Shown here in pieces: positions 9,310 to 18,378 of a stretch of 64,000 nucleotides of DNA. Source of the DNA: Ancylobacter sp. TS-1 (lineage in GTDB: Bacteria; Pseudomonadota; Alphaproteobacteria; Rhizobiales; Xanthobacteraceae); the NCBI RefSeq assembly GCF_009223885.1, contig NZ_CP045144.1, positions 62,001 through 126,000 on the forward strand. Direction: 5' to 3'. Under the pieces are notes generated by a model that saw only the letters and a program-made list of their open reading frames with translations, was not told the origin of the DNA and made no database searches. The translations under genes were made by a program, and so were the position numbers. Position 1 is the first letter of the stretch. Each line of letters begins with the position of its first letter.

Positions 9310-9403
9310 GTCTTCGTCGCCCCCTTCCACAGGCGGCGCGGGGGACTACATTCGAGCGCGAGCGGGCCGGCGGCTGTCGCCCGTCCGCCGGAGGTGATGC
9401 GTC

Positions 9404-9781
9404 ATGACACGCGCTGTTCTCGCCGGGGCGGCCCTGGCCCTCGGCACCTTTCTCGCCCTTGCCGCAACCGGGCCGGCGGGCGCCTACCAGTTCACCGGCA
9501 CTTTTCCGGGCGGGGACTGCCGCAAGATGGCGGCGTCGATCCCGCCGTCGAAGCTCTGGTACGGGCACTTCACCGGCCGTCGCGAAGCCTCGTGGAACAC
9601 CGACTTCATCGAGGGGCGGACAGCCGAGGGCTGCTTCCGCACCCAGGACGAATGCCAGAACTGGCTCTACCAGTGGCGCTCGGAGTGGCAGCTCAATTTC
9701 TGGAACGACTACTGCGTGAAGGGCTGGCCGCCCAAGACGCGTCCCTTCGGGCCGCGCACCGAGGTGCCCTTCGGCCAGTAG
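9404..9781 (+). CDS. Small secreted four-cysteine protein, function unknown
   Basis: 125 residues with an N-terminal signal peptide ending near ATGPAGA. The mature part of about 98 residues is rich in Trp, Phe and Tyr and has four cysteines (GDCRK, EGCFR, DECQN, DYCVK) that could form two disulfides in the periplasm. GGAGG lies upstream of ATG 9404. No family is recognised. Confidence 0.8.
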   Translation: MTRAVLAGAALALGTFLALAATGPAGAYQFTGTFPGGDCRKMAASIPPSKLWYGHFTGRREASWNTDFIEGRTAEGCFRTQDECQNWLYQWRSEWQLNFWNDYCVKGWPPKTRPFGPRTEVPFGQ

Positions 9782-9783
9782 CG

Positions 9784-9819
9784 CAAAGAAAAGGGCGCCG
9801 TCGACCCGCGACGGCGCCC
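9784..9819 (-). terminator. Rho-independent terminator of superoxide dismutase gene
   Basis: GGGCGCCGTCG / CGACGGCGCCC with loop ACCCG (9793-9819). On the minus strand it is followed by TTTTCTTT, so it terminates sodB transcripts. It can also act weakly on the plus-strand gene ending at 9781. Confidence 0.85.
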
Positions 9820-9856
9820 CCGAATTTCGTCAGGCCCGGCGAGAGGGCCGTGTCGC

Positions 9857-10453
9857 TCAGACCGCCTTGGAATAAAGCTCGGCGACGTAGTCCCAGTTGA
9901 CCAGGTTCTCGACGAACGCCTTGAGGTAGTCCGGGCGGCGGTTGCGGTAGTCGATGTAGTAGGAGTGCTCCCACACGTCGACGCCGAGGATCGGGGTCGC
10001 GCCGGTGACCAGCGGGCTCTCGCCGTTCGCGGACTTGGCGATGACGAGCTTGCCGTCCTTGACCGCCAGCCAGGCCCAGCCCGAGCCGAACTGCGTCACG
10101 CCGGCCTGGATGAAGTCTTCCTTGAACTTCTCGACCGAGCCGAGGTCCTCGACGATCTTCTTCTCAAGCTCGCCGGGGATCGCGCCGCCGCCATTCGGCT
10201 TCATCCAGTGCCAGAAATGCAGGTGGTTGTAGTGCTGGCCGGCATTGTTGAAGAGGCCGGCATTCTTGCCGAAGGATCCCTTGACGACCTCTTCCAGCGA
10301 CTTGCCTTCCCACTCGGTGCCCTTGAGCAGGTTGTTGCCGTTGTTGACATAGGCAAGGTGATGCTTGTCGTGGTGATACTCGAGCGTCTCGCGCGACATG
10401 TAGGGGGCGAGGGCATCGTAGGAATAGGGAAGATCGGGAAGCGAGAAGGACAT
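9857..10453 (-). CDS. Fe/Mn superoxide dismutase
   Basis: 198 residues. Converts superoxide to hydrogen peroxide and oxygen. Family signatures are LEYHHDKHHLAYVNN near the start (first metal His), the central NHLHFWHWM, and DVWEHSYYIDY with the C-terminal Asp and His ligands. Residues around the active site resemble alphaproteobacterial iron-type SODs, but the metal cannot be fixed from sequence. GGAG precedes ATG 10453. The gene is single, with a strong terminator. Confidence 0.96.
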   Translation of the reverse strand: MSFSLPDLPYSYDALAPYMSRETLEYHHDKHHLAYVNNGNNLLKGTEWEGKSLEEVVKGSFGKNAGLFNNAGQHYNHLHFWHWMKPNGGGAIPGELEKKIVEDLGSVEKFKEDFIQAGVTQFGSGWAWLAVKDGKLVIAKSANGESPLVTGATPILGVDVWEHSYYIDYRNRRPDYLKAFVENLVNWDYVAELYSKAV

Positions 10454-10730
10454 GGAGCGTCTCCGCGAAATGAAATCCGGCCGAACCCCGGCAAGGGTTG
10501 CTTCCGCCGGTGCTGAGAAGCCCGCGAAAGCTCGGCGCTGATTAGATAGGTCGGTATGGGGCGCCGGACAACCAAAAGCATCGTGCGCGGCCGATTTCTT
10601 CCCCGCCGAATTCCCGCCTGCCATTCGGGGTATGACGCATTTGCACCGCCCCGCTTTCGTTAGGGCTGTACTGGACGTAAAGTCTCGTGGAAGAAGGATC
10701 GACGGCGAATCGGTCCGGTGGAGTTTCTTG

Positions 10731-11594
10731 ATGGGTGCAATTGTCATCGGAATCGGCGTAGCGGTGGCCGCGCTCGGTGTCGTCCTCGGGGCTATTGGCT
10801 TCGGTTCCGCGGAGACGACTTCCGGCTCGGCTCTGATGACGGTCGGCAGTACGGCTTTTGTCGGCGGACTTCTGCTGTTCGCTCTCGGCTTCATTCTGAG
10901 GGTCTTGGGCGACATAGCCGAGAAGCTCGACGGGGCGGTCCATTTCGAGGCCGACGAGGACGACGCCTCCCATGCGCATGCGGGGGCGGCCGTGCTCACG
11001 GTCGAAACCGGCAGCTTCGCATCGGTCGCGCCGGACTATCCCGAGCCCTCGCGGGCGGCCCCCAAGGCACCCGCCGCGCCGGACTTCCCCGAGATGGACG
11101 AGCTGCCGGAGCCGACCGGCGAGCGCGGCCTTCCCTCCTGGTTCCGTCGCAAGCGCGCGGACGAGGCGCCGGCCGACGAGCCGGTCTTCGAGCCCGAGCC
11201 GGCGCTGGCGGAAACGCCGGACTTCGAGCCGCTGCCGCCCTTCCGTTCGGCGACCCCCGTGCCGCCGCGCCGCGAGGCGCCGCCGGTCGAGGCGTTCGAG
11301 GAGGAGCCCTACGAGCCACGTGCGCCGAGGGCGCCGCGCGCACGGGAGGAGTTCACGCCCGAGCCCGCCGCGCCGCCGGCCTTCCTGCAGGATGCCGACC
11401 TGCTTGCCGACGAGCCCGAGGCGCCGCCCGCCGCGCCGGATGTCACCGTGCTCAAATCGGGCACCATCGGCGGCATGGCCTACAAGCTCTATTCGGACGG
11501 CTCCATCGAAGCCGACCTGCCGGACGGCACGCTGCGCTTCGCCTCGCTTCAGGAACTGCGCGACCACGTCGCCGGCGGCGACAATCGCGGCTGA
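10731..11594 (+). CDS. Membrane protein with acidic Pro-rich linker, function unknown
   Basis: 287 residues. Two hydrophobic segments (residues 1-22 and about 35-60) are followed by a long, low-complexity linker rich in Glu, Pro and Ala. A compact C-terminal block (GTIGGMAYKLYSDGSIEAD to the LQELRDHV helix) looks folded and conserved. The layout suggests an inner-membrane protein with a flexible cytoplasmic arm. GGTGGAG eight bases before ATG 10731 sets the start. A strong bidirectional terminator follows. No function is known to me. Confidence 0.8.
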   Translation: MGAIVIGIGVAVAALGVVLGAIGFGSAETTSGSALMTVGSTAFVGGLLLFALGFILRVLGDIAEKLDGAVHFEADEDDASHAHAGAAVLTVETGSFASVAPDYPEPSRAAPKAPAAPDFPEMDELPEPTGERGLPSWFRRKRADEAPADEPVFEPEPALAETPDFEPLPPFRSATPVPPRREAPPVEAFEEEPYEPRAPRAPRAREEFTPEPAAPPAFLQDADLLADEPEAPPAAPDVTVLKSGTIGGMAYKLYSDGSIEADLPDGTLRFASLQELRDHVAGGDNRG

Positions 11595-11617
11595 GCCCGG
11601 CCGACGGTCGAGATGAG

Positions 11618-11645
11618 AAAAGGGCGCCCTCGCGGGCGCCCTTTT
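11618..11645 (+). terminator. Strong bidirectional terminator
   Basis: Perfect stem AAAAGGGCGCCC / GGGCGCCCTTTT with loop TCGC. A-tract and T-tract are symmetric, so it can stop both the plus-strand membrane protein gene and the minus-strand S9 peptidase gene. Confidence 0.92.
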
Positions 11646-11674
11646 GCGTCTGAAGCCGCTGTCCAGCGGTCGCG

Positions 11675-13774
11675 TCAGCGACCGGCGACGGCGAGCGCGA
11701 AGGCGTAGACCAGCGCCGTCTCCTCCAGCCGGTCGAAGCGGCCCGAGGCGCCGCCATGGCCGGCATCCATATTGGTGCGCAGCAGCAGCGGGCGATCGTC
11801 GGTCTTCATCTCGCGCAGCCGCGCCACCCATTTGGCCGGCTCCCAATAGGTCACGCGCGGGTCGGTCAGGCCGGCGAGGGCGAAGATCGCCGGATAGTCC
11901 TTTGCCGCCACATTGTCGTAGGGCGAATAGGCGCGGATGCCGGCGAAGGCTTCCGGGTCTTCGATCGGGTTGCCCCATTCCGGCCATTCCGGCGGGGTGA
12001 GGGGCAGCGTGTCGTCGAGCATGGTGTTGAGCACGTCGACGAAGGGCACTTCCGCCACGATGCCGGCGAACAGGGATGGGCGCAGATTGGCCACCGCGCC
12101 CATCAGCATGCCGCCGGCCGAGCCGCCATGGGCGACGATGCGGTCCGGCGCGACGATCTTCTGCGCCACGAGGTAGTCGCCGGCCGCGATGAAGTCGGTG
12201 AAGCTGTTGGTCTTCTTCGCCAGCTTGCCCTCGCGGTACCAGCGCCAGCCCTTCTCGGTGCCGCCGCGTATATGGGCGATGGCGTAGACGAAGCCGCGGT
12301 CGACCAGCGACAGGCGCGAGGTCGAGAAGCCCGCCGGGATCGAGATGCCATAGGCGCCGTAGCCATAGAGCAGGCAGGGCGCGGTGCCGTCGAGCGGGGT
12401 GTCCTTCGAAAACAGCAGCGAGACCGGGATCAACTCGCCGTCGGCCGCGGGGGCCATCACGCGGCGGGTGACGTAGCGCTTCGGGTCATGGCCCGAGGGC
12501 ACTTCCTGCCGCTTGCGCAGCACGCGGGCGCGGCTGGCGACGTCGTAGTCCCACACTTCGGACGGGGTGGTCATCGAGGAATAGGTGAAGCGGATCTCGG
12601 TCTTGTCGAAGCCGTAGCCGGGATCGAAGCCGAGCGAATAGGCCTCCTCGGCGAAGTCGACCACATGCTCGGCGCCGTCGGCCAGCGCGCGCACCACGAT
12701 GCGCGGCAGGCCGTCCTCGCGCTCCAGCCGCACCAGATGGTCGCGCAGCACGCTGACCGAGAGGATGAGCCGGCCCGCCTTGTGCGGCACCAGATCGCGC
12801 CAGCTCGCGCGGCCGGGGCTCGCCAGCGGGGCGGTGACGATCTTGAAATCCTCGGCGCCGTCCGCATTGGTCTCGATGACAAGGCTCTCCGCGCCCCCGA
12901 GCGCGGGATGGTGCTCGACGCCGTAGCGCAGGCCGGTCTCGCGCGGCTCGACGCACAGGGGAGCCGCCAGCGGCGCGTGGAGGTCGAGCAGCCACACTTC
13001 GCTGGTCTCGTGGTCGCCGCAGGAGATGAGGCCGAAGCGGCCCGACTGGGTGCGGCCCAGCGAGACGAAGAAGCCCTTGTCCGGCTCCTCATAGACCAGA
13101 ACGTCCGAGGCCGGGTCGGCGCCGAGCGCGTGACGGTAGACGAAGCTCGGCCGGTGCTCGGCGTCGCGGCGGACATAGTAGATATGGGCGCCGTCGGCGC
13201 CCCACAGCACGTCGCCGGTGGTCTCGGACACGATGTCCGGCAGATCGGTGCCGGCGGCGATGTCGCGGATGCGCAGCGTGTAATATTCCGAGCCCGCCTC
13301 GTCCGCCGTCCAGGCGTAGAGCGCATGGTCGGGCGACTGCCGGGCATCGCCGAACTGGAAATAGGCCTTGCCCTGGGCGAGCGCGTCGCCGTCGAGCAGC
13401 ACGGCTTCGCCGGCGATGGCGCCGGTCGGCCGCCGGCAGATCAGCGGGTGCTGGCCGCCGTCGCGATAGCGGGTGAAATAGGCGAAGGGGCCGTCCGTCG
13501 CGGGAACAGAGGAATCGTCCTCCTTGATGCGCGCGCGCATCTCGCGCACCAGCGTGCGGCGCAGTTCCGCCTGCGGGGCGAACCACGCCTCCGCCGCCGC
13601 GTTCTCGGCTTCCAGAAAGGCGCGGATGTCCGGGGCGAGCACGGAGGGCTCGCGCATGACCTCGCGCCAGTTGTCGGCGCGAAGCCAGGCGTAAGGGTCG
13701 ACCAGGGTCTGGCCGTGGAAGCTGCGGACCAGCGGCGGATAGGCGGGGGCCGTCACGGCAGGCGCGTCGCTCAC
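11675..13774 (-). CDS. S9 family serine peptidase (oligopeptidase B / prolyl oligopeptidase type)
   Basis: 699 residues: an N-terminal beta-propeller (about residues 70-400) over a C-terminal alpha/beta-hydrolase domain. The nucleophile is in [11 protein letters not shown], and the terminal catalytic His lies in [13 protein letters not shown]. The region YGYGAYG with [11 protein letters not shown] is typical of oligopeptidase B. It should cleave short peptides in the cytoplasm. The GTG start at 13774 overlaps the msrB stop as GTGA, so translation is coupled to msrB. Confidence 0.95.
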   Translation of the reverse strand: MSDAPAVTAPAYPPLVRSFHGQTLVDPYAWLRADNWREVMREPSVLAPDIRAFLEAENAAAEAWFAPQAELRRTLVREMRARIKEDDSSVPATDGPFAYFTRYRDGGQHPLICRRPTGAIAGEAVLLDGDALAQGKAYFQFGDARQSPDHALYAWTADEAGSEYYTLRIRDIAAGTDLPDIVSETTGDVLWGADGAHIYYVRRDAEHRPSFVYRHALGADPASDVLVYEEPDKGFFVSLGRTQSGRFGLISCGDHETSEVWLLDLHAPLAAPLCVEPRETGLRYGVEHHPALGGAESLVIETNADGAEDFKIVTAPLASPGRASWRDLVPHKAGRLILSVSVLRDHLVRLEREDGLPRIVVRALADGAEHVVDFAEEAYSLGFDPGYGFDKTEIRFTYSSMTTPSEVWDYDVASRARVLRKRQEVPSGHDPKRYVTRRVMAPAADGELIPVSLLFSKDTPLDGTAPCLLYGYGAYGISIPAGFSTSRLSLVDRGFVYAIAHIRGGTEKGWRWYREGKLAKKTNSFTDFIAAGDYLVAQKIVAPDRIVAHGGSAGGMLMGAVANLRPSLFAGIVAEVPFVDVLNTMLDDTLPLTPPEWPEWGNPIEDPEAFAGIRAYSPYDNVAAKDYPAIFALAGLTDPRVTYWEPAKWVARLREMKTDDRPLLLRTNMDAGHGGASGRFDRLEETALVYAFALAVAGR

Positions 13775-14190
13775 GAGGCCGCGTCCGCCTTGAAGGTCAT
13801 GGCGACGCCGTTGATGCAGAAGCGCAGCCCGGTCGGGCGCGGGCCGTCCGGGAAGACATGGCCGAGATGGGCGTCGCAGGTGGCGCAGCGCACCTCGACC
13901 CGGCGCATGCCGTAGGAGTGGTCGTGATACTCGCTCACCGCCTCGGCATCGACCGGCTGGAAGAAGCTCGGCCAGCCGGTGCCGGACTCGAACTTGGCAC
14001 TGGAGCGGAACAGCGGCTCGCCGCAGCACACGCAGCTGTAGACGCCGGGCTCCTTCTGCGACAGATGCGGCCCGCTGAACGCGCATTCGGTGCCATGGCC
14101 GCGCGTGACGTGGTACTGCTCGGGCGTGAGCAGGGCGCGCCACTCCGCATCCGTCTTCACGACCTTGGGCCGGCGGGTTGTCTGGTTCAT
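13771..14190 (-). CDS. msrB: Peptide-methionine (R)-S-oxide reductase
   Basis: Repairs R-methionine sulfoxide in proteins. 139 residues with two zinc-binding Cys pairs (CVCCG at 53-57 and CATCD at 102-106), the [11 protein letters not shown] motif, [12 protein letters not shown], and catalytic Cys125 in [13 protein letters not shown] lies ahead of ATG 14190. First gene of a two-gene operon with the S9 peptidase; joint action on oxidised proteins is plausible but inferred. Confidence 0.97.
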   Translation of the reverse strand: MNQTTRRPKVVKTDAEWRALLTPEQYHVTRGHGTECAFSGPHLSQKEPGVYSCVCCGEPLFRSSAKFESGTGWPSFFQPVDAEAVSEYHDHSYGMRRVEVRCATCDAHLGHVFPDGPRPTGLRFCINGVAMTFKADAAS

Positions 14191-14555
14191 GTCGGATTCC
14201 TTGAGGTTTGCGTCGAGATAATCACCTATCCCGGCGGCGGCAAGTGTTGATGCCGTTCACGAAGTCTTGGTTCTGTCGGCAATGCCGCCACCTTGACGGA
14301 AAAGACAGCCTCCACCGGCATTTGAGCTTGAGCAAACGAACAGACAGCGTGCCCCTTGCGGGTTGGCACGCAGATTTGCGTTGAGGGTGGCTCGAAAAAC
14401 CTTGTTATTCCCGTTTTCGAAGTTTATTTACGGTAGAGTATCCGAACGCGGAATGGTGAGACGTCCATGCGACGTAGTTTCGCGTAGTTCGGTGAATGCA
14501 AACGGGCGCCAGGACGCGGCGTCAGGGTTTATCGATACAATTCGAAGAATGGGCC
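14191..14555 (+). promoter_or_regulatory. mucR upstream region with candidate promoter
   Basis: 365 gene-free bases, unusually AT-rich for the window. A candidate sigma-70 promoter is TTGTTA (14402-14407), 17-base spacer, TATTTA (14425-14430), about 125 bases before the mucR start. A hairpin GCGTGCC/GGCACGC lies at 14347-14371. MucR proteins bind AT-rich DNA and often repress their own genes, so autoregulation here is a reasonable guess. Confidence 0.5.
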
Positions 14556-14978
14556 ATGAGCGACACCAAGGACGCCGACATCTATATCGAACTGGCCGCC
14601 GATATCGTCTCCGCCTATGTGAGCAACAATGCGATCTCGGCGAATGACCTTACCGTCCTGATCGGCGACGTTCACGGCGCGCTTCAGCGCGTGGGGAGCG
14701 GCGAGGCCGAGCCGGTCGCCGAGCCGCTGAAGCCGGCGGTGCCGTTGAAGCGGTCGGTGACGCCCGACTACATCATCTGCCTCGAGGACGGCAAGAAGTT
14801 CAAGTCGCTCAAGCGGCACCTGCGCACGCAGTACAACCTCACCCCCGAGGAGTACCGCGAAAAGTGGGGCCTGCCGGCCGACTACCCGATGGTCGCCCCC
14901 AATTACGCCGCGGCGCGCTCGACGCTCGCCAAGGAGATGGGCCTCGGCCAGCAGCGCCGCCGCACCGCGCGGGCCTGA
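14556..14978 (+). CDS. MucR/Ros family transcriptional regulator lacking zinc ligands
   Basis: 140 residues. MucR/Ros proteins are H-NS-like regulators of exopolysaccharide, motility, virulence and cell-cycle genes in Rhizobiales. The C-terminal DNA-binding block [32 protein letters not shown] is the family hallmark. Of the usual Cys2His2 ligands only one Cys and one His are clear: the second Cys is Asp and the distal His position reads Gln-Tyr-Asn. Ligand-poor members that still bind DNA are known in Mesorhizobium. The N-terminal part forms the oligomerisation region. Confidence 0.95.
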   Translation: MSDTKDADIYIELAADIVSAYVSNNAISANDLTVLIGDVHGALQRVGSGEAEPVAEPLKPAVPLKRSVTPDYIICLEDGKKFKSLKRHLRTQYNLTPEEYREKWGLPADYPMVAPNYAAARSTLAKEMGLGQQRRRTARA

Positions 14979-15020
14979 CCGGACGGCGCGATCCGAGGAC
15001 GAGCGGCTGCCGGCCGCCCG

Positions 15021-15347
15021 TCATCGCGATGTCGACGAAGATGGGCCGCCACCTCGTGTGGCGGCTTTTTCGTGAGAACGGGCCGGCCGGGGGCGGGGCG
15101 CCGTGAACCGTGCGGGCTCCGCTTCGGCAAGCAGCCGGCGCAGGGCCGCGTGGCGCATGGCGTCGTAGCCGATGCCGGTTCCGGCGGCGCGCCGCTCCGC
15201 GCGCAGCAGACGGCGCAGGGCGACCTGCCGCTCCTCGCCAGTCCGGCCCAGAAAGGGCCTCAGCGCCGCCACGCGGGCGGCGATCGCCTCCTCGGGATTC
15301 TCGCTTCGGGCGACGCGGATGCGGCGGCTCCGGTGACATAGGTGCAT
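15021..15347 (-). CDS. Possible small basic protein, function unknown
   Basis: 108 residues, rich in Arg, Ala, Glu and Leu. The central part (ARVAALRPFLGRTGEERQVALRRLL and AMRHAALRRLLAEAE) reads like amphipathic helices, which supports coding, while the C-terminal 30 residues are low-complexity and run into the mucR terminator. GAGG lies six bases before ATG 15347. No family is recognised, and coding is uncertain. Confidence 0.4.
   Translation of the reverse strand: MHLCHRSRRIRVARSENPEEAIAARVAALRPFLGRTGEERQVALRRLLRAERRAAGTGIGYDAMRHAALRRLLAEAEPARFTAPRPRPARSHEKAATRGGGPSSSTSR
15045..15070 (+). terminator. Rho-independent terminator of mucR
   Basis: GCCGCCAC / GTGGCGGC stem with loop CTCGT followed by TTTTT, 66 bases after the mucR stop. 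Confidence 0.9.
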
Positions 15348-15533
15348 GGACGGCCTCGCTGATGGACGCGGGCAGTATCGGCGTGCCGTGCAGGGGTGCG
15401 GATAAAATTCCTACAACATGACCGATGCAGCGGGCTGGGGTTCATCGACCTGCGTCGTTTGAATGTTCATGATTTGTTCTTGATTGCTTGTGAGCGAGGC
15501 GCTAGGCTTAAATTCCTTTCACGGAGATAAGCC

Positions 15534-15905
15534 ATGCCGACGATCCGCACTCCGGCCGCCCACCCGGCGGGCCGGCAGGCCTGCCTCGTTGCCGCCCGCC
15601 TTGCCGCCACGGCGACCGGGCTGCCGCTGGACAGGGTTCTGCATCCGCGCCGTCTCGACCGCCGCAGCGCGTCGGCGCGGGCGCTCGCCATGTATCTCGC
15701 CCATGTCGGTCTCGGCCTACCGATGACGCGGGTCGCCGCCGATTTCGGCCGTCACCGCTCCACGGTCGCCCATGCCTGCCGCCGGATCGAGGAGCGCCGC
15801 GAGGTCGCCGGCTGGGACCGGCGGGTCGCCGCGCTGGAGGAGACGGCGCGGGCGGAGACGGCGCAGGCGGAGGCCGGCCGGGCGATGGGAGGCGGGCATG
15901 GTTGA
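15534..15905 (+). CDS. DnaA C-terminal-type helix-turn-helix protein
   Basis: 123 residues. The middle (residues ~45-90: SARALAMYLAHVGLGLPMTRVAADFGRHRSTVAHACRRIEE) matches the DnaA domain IV HTH that reads DnaA boxes, with the HRSTV.HA signature. There is no AAA+ domain, so it cannot initiate replication by itself. It may be a DNA-binding regulator or compete for DnaA boxes; both are inference. GGAGA precedes ATG 15534. The end overlaps the DUF6456 gene start by 8 bases, indicating a coupled pair. Confidence 0.88.
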   Translation: MPTIRTPAAHPAGRQACLVAARLAATATGLPLDRVLHPRRLDRRSASARALAMYLAHVGLGLPMTRVAADFGRHRSTVAHACRRIEERREVAGWDRRVAALEETARAETAQAEAGRAMGGGHG

Positions 15906-16470
15906 GCGTCGCACGGCCCGGCGCCGGACCGAGTGCGTCGAGGTCGAGATCGAGGGCGTGCGCAGCCTCGTCGCGGTGGACATGGAGGAGAGCCCGCTCG
16001 GCTGGCTGGCCCGGCGCCGCGACCGCGAGGGCCGCGCGCTGGTGACGGCGACGCAGTTCGTCGCCGGGGAGCGGCTGCGGGCGGACTTCACCCGCGCCGG
16101 GCTGACGCCGCGCCTCACCAGCGACTGGAGCGGGGTGGCGCGCAGCGGCCGGCGCGGGCCGGCGGGGCTGTCGCTGCCGGAGGCGGCTTTGGCGGCGCGC
16201 CAGCGCCTGTCGCGCGCGCTCGACGCCGCGGGGCCGGAATTCGCCGGGCTGCTGCTGGATGTGTGCTGTTTCCTGAAGGGCCTCGAACAGCTCGAACGCG
16301 AGCGCGGCTGGCCGGCGCGCGCCGCCAAGGTGGTGCTGTCGCTGGCGCTCGACAGGCTCGCCCGCCATTACGGGCTCGCGGAAGCGGCGCGCGGCCCGGC
16401 GCGGGGGCGCCTGCGGGCCTGGAAGGCCCCGGAGGGACCGGACGGTGCGGAGACCGGCGCCGGCGGCTAG
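15898..16470 (+). CDS. DUF6456 domain protein
   Basis: 190 residues of a family found in Rhizobiales beside DnaA-HTH genes. The conserved core reads SPLGWLARRRDREGRALV, AGERLRADFTRAGLTPRLTSDW and a C-terminal block DVCCFLKGLEQLERERGWPARAAKVVLSLALDRLARHYG. The last part resembles an HTH-like fold, so DNA binding is possible. ATG 15898 overlaps the previous stop. The stop TAG shares the tetranucleotide CTAG with the stop of the convergent sufE gene. Confidence 0.85.
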   Translation: MVERRTARRRTECVEVEIEGVRSLVAVDMEESPLGWLARRRDREGRALVTATQFVAGERLRADFTRAGLTPRLTSDWSGVARSGRRGPAGLSLPEAALAARQRLSRALDAAGPEFAGLLLDVCCFLKGLEQLERERGWPARAAKVVLSLALDRLARHYGLAEAARGPARGRLRAWKAPEGPDGAETGAGG

Positions 16471-16904
16471 GACGCCGCTTCGGCGAGCGCCCGCTGCGCA
16501 TCGTTGCGAATGCGCTCGACCATCGAGCGCAGGCCGTTGGAGCGCTGCGGCGTCAGATGGTCCTTCAGGCCGATGCGGGCGAACACCGCGCCGGGATCCG
16601 CCGCCACGATGTCGCGCGCGGTGCGGCCGGAATACAGCGCCAGCAATATGGCGATGAGGCCGCGCACGATATGGGCGTCGGAATCGCCGAGAAAGCCGAG
16701 GCGCGGCCCGTCCGCCGCGCCCGGAACGGGCTCGCTCACCAGCCAGACCTGGCTGGCGCAGCCCTGCACCTTGGTGGCGTCGGTGCGCTCCGCCTCCGGG
16801 AAGGGCGGCAGCGCGCGGCCCAGCTCGATCAGGTAGCGGTAGCGGTCGTCCCAGTTATCGAGGAGTTCGAAGTCCTCGATGATGCTGTCGATCTTTGATG
16901 TCAT
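16467..16904 (-). CDS. sufE: SufE-type cysteine desulfuration protein
   Basis: 145 residues. Accepts persulfide sulfur from SufS and stimulates iron-sulfur cluster assembly. The active-site loop KVQGCASQVW carries Cys49, with the downstream DSDAHIVRGLIAI helix and GLKDHLTPQRSNGL block. The length is normal for the family. ATG 16904 has GAGAGG upstream. No suf operon is adjacent; an isolated sufE is common in this order. It converges on and overlaps the DUF6456 gene by four bases. Confidence 0.95.
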   Translation of the reverse strand: MTSKIDSIIEDFELLDNWDDRYRYLIELGRALPPFPEAERTDATKVQGCASQVWLVSEPVPGAADGPRLGFLGDSDAHIVRGLIAILLALYSGRTARDIVAADPGAVFARIGLKDHLTPQRSNGLRSMVERIRNDAQRALAEAAS

Positions 16905-16975
16905 CGGCGCCTCTCGGGGCCGCATATAGGGGCGGGCAGGGCGCAAGCGCAATGGCCGCGCCGCGTTTGGCCCGC

Positions 16976-17473
16976 TCAGGCGGGGCGCTTGGGCGGCAGC
17001 GGCACGGCGCCGGACGGCGCGGCGGCGGGGGCGGACTTCCCCGTCGAGCCGGTATAGGCCGGCGCGTTCGCCGGGATCGTGACGGCCGGCAGCCCCGGGC
17101 CCTTCCAGGCCGGGCTGAGGTCGTGGGTGGTGAGGGTGTCGCCGGGCGCCGGGCCGGCGGCGCGGGCCGCCGCCTTGCGCTTTTCCTCGACGATCTGCTC
17201 GGAAATGTAGCTGATCGCGAAGCGGGCCCCGGCCTCGGCGCGCTCGCTGATCAGTTCGATGAGCCCGGCGCCGATGACGCAGGCCTGCGGCTGACGCGTG
17301 CAGAAGCCGCCGGCATCCGCCACGGCGGAGGTGGCGGCGGAGAGCGCGTCCACCGCGCTGACCTTCTGCTCCTCGCCGGCCTGCGGCGTGCGCGAGGAAG
17401 TCCCGCCCGTCACCGCCGGCAGCAGGAGGAACACGATGGTCAGCCAGAAACCGATGCGCAGCAGGAAGAACAT
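16976..17473 (-). CDS. DUF5330-like membrane-anchored protein
   Basis: 165 residues. An N-terminal transmembrane segment (FLLRIGFWLTIVFLLLPAV) is followed by an ordered region with two cysteines (GGFCTRQPQAC) and helices (ALSAATSAVADA, LIELISERAEAGARFAISYI), then a Pro/Ala-rich tail. This pattern fits DUF5330 proteins of Rhizobiales, whose role is unknown. The start at 17473 places the TM segment at the N-terminus; an upstream reading to 17560 adds an implausible Cys-rich stretch. Confidence 0.75.
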   Translation of the reverse strand: MFFLLRIGFWLTIVFLLLPAVTGGTSSRTPQAGEEQKVSAVDALSAATSAVADAGGFCTRQPQACVIGAGLIELISERAEAGARFAISYISEQIVEEKRKAAARAAGPAPGDTLTTHDLSPAWKGPGLPAVTIPANAPAYTGSTGKSAPAAAPSGAVPLPPKRPA

Positions 17474-17603
17474 GACCCTTCTCGCGGTCGTCCCACGGAA
17501 CCCTTCACATGCCCCACAATAGCGGCGATGCGTTGAGCAACCGATGTCGCAATCGCGCAAAATCGGCCTTTCGCGGAAAGCCGCCGTTAAGCACGTCGCC
17601 GTT

Positions 17604-17618
17604 TTAGGGTTCGCTTAA
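17604..17618. promoter_or_regulatory. Near-match to CtrA full site
   Basis: TTAG-N7-TTAA, one mismatch from the CtrA consensus TTAA-N7-TTAA, in the 223-bp divergent gap between the DUF5330-like gene and the peptidoglycan-binding gene. A second half site, GTTAA, lies at 17586. Single-mismatch sites are expected by chance about once per window, so this alone is weak. Confidence 0.3.
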
Positions 17619-17696
17619 ACCCCTTCATGGCACTGTGGCGGACGAACCCGCGCCACGCTGCGCGACGGCCCCTTTCGCATCCTGACCTCGGCTGCC

Positions 17697-18371
17697 ATGC
17701 CCCGATCCTACGCGAGCGACCTGCTGGTGGACGATATAGACCTCGACGGCGAGCGCGTCGCCGGGCGGCCCTATCGTTCCGGCCGCCGACGGTCGGACGT
17801 GTTCATGGTCTTCGTGGCCGCCGCCGCCAGCGCCGCCGTCCTGTTCAATGCCTTCGCGCTCCAGCAGGGCCGGAACGGCTCCCGCGCCGCCGCGCCGGCA
17901 TCGGCGCAGTCCGACATTCGCGCCATTCCCGCCCCTCAGGCGGCGACGCCCGCCCCTGCGGCACCGGCGGCCGCCCCGCCCGCCGCGATGGCGCCGGCCG
18001 ATCCGGTCGCCGCTCTGGCCAATGCCCCGGCCGTGGCGACACCGCTGCCGCCGTCGCGTCCCGCCGCCCCGCCCCGGCCCGCCGCCGCCGCGCCGAGCCC
18101 GGCCATTTCGGCGCCGGTGGCCCTGACCAATACGCCCGCCGCCGGCCTGCTGCCGCCCGGCGAGGTGCCGGTGTCGCCGCGCGTCATGGCGGTGCAGAAG
18201 GCGCTGTCGCAGCTCGGCTACGGCCCGGTCCGGGTCGACGGCCGGCTCGGCGCCGCGACCGAGGAAGCCGTGCAGCGTTTCGAGCGTGACCGCCGGCTGC
18301 CGGTGACGGGCCAGATCTCCGACCGTGTGGTGCGCGAGATCAACGCCGTCGCCGGCCTGTCCATCCCGTAG
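17697..18371 (+). CDS. Membrane-anchored peptidoglycan-binding domain protein
   Basis: 224 residues. A charged N-terminus precedes one TM segment (about residues 35-55), then a long Ala/Pro linker and a C-terminal PG_binding_1 domain (residues ~163-222: VMAVQKALSQLGYGPVRVDGRLGAATEEAVQRFERD). It is likely an inner-membrane protein reaching the periplasmic cell wall. It is followed seven bases later by the DUF1491 gene, so an operon is likely. Confidence 0.85.
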   Translation: MPRSYASDLLVDDIDLDGERVAGRPYRSGRRRSDVFMVFVAAAASAAVLFNAFALQQGRNGSRAAAPASAQSDIRAIPAPQAATPAPAAPAAAPPAAMAPADPVAALANAPAVATPLPPSRPAAPPRPAAAAPSPAISAPVALTNTPAAGLLPPGEVPVSPRVMAVQKALSQLGYGPVRVDGRLGAATEEAVQRFERDRRLPVTGQISDRVVREINAVAGLSIP

Positions 18372-18378
18372 GCCGGTC

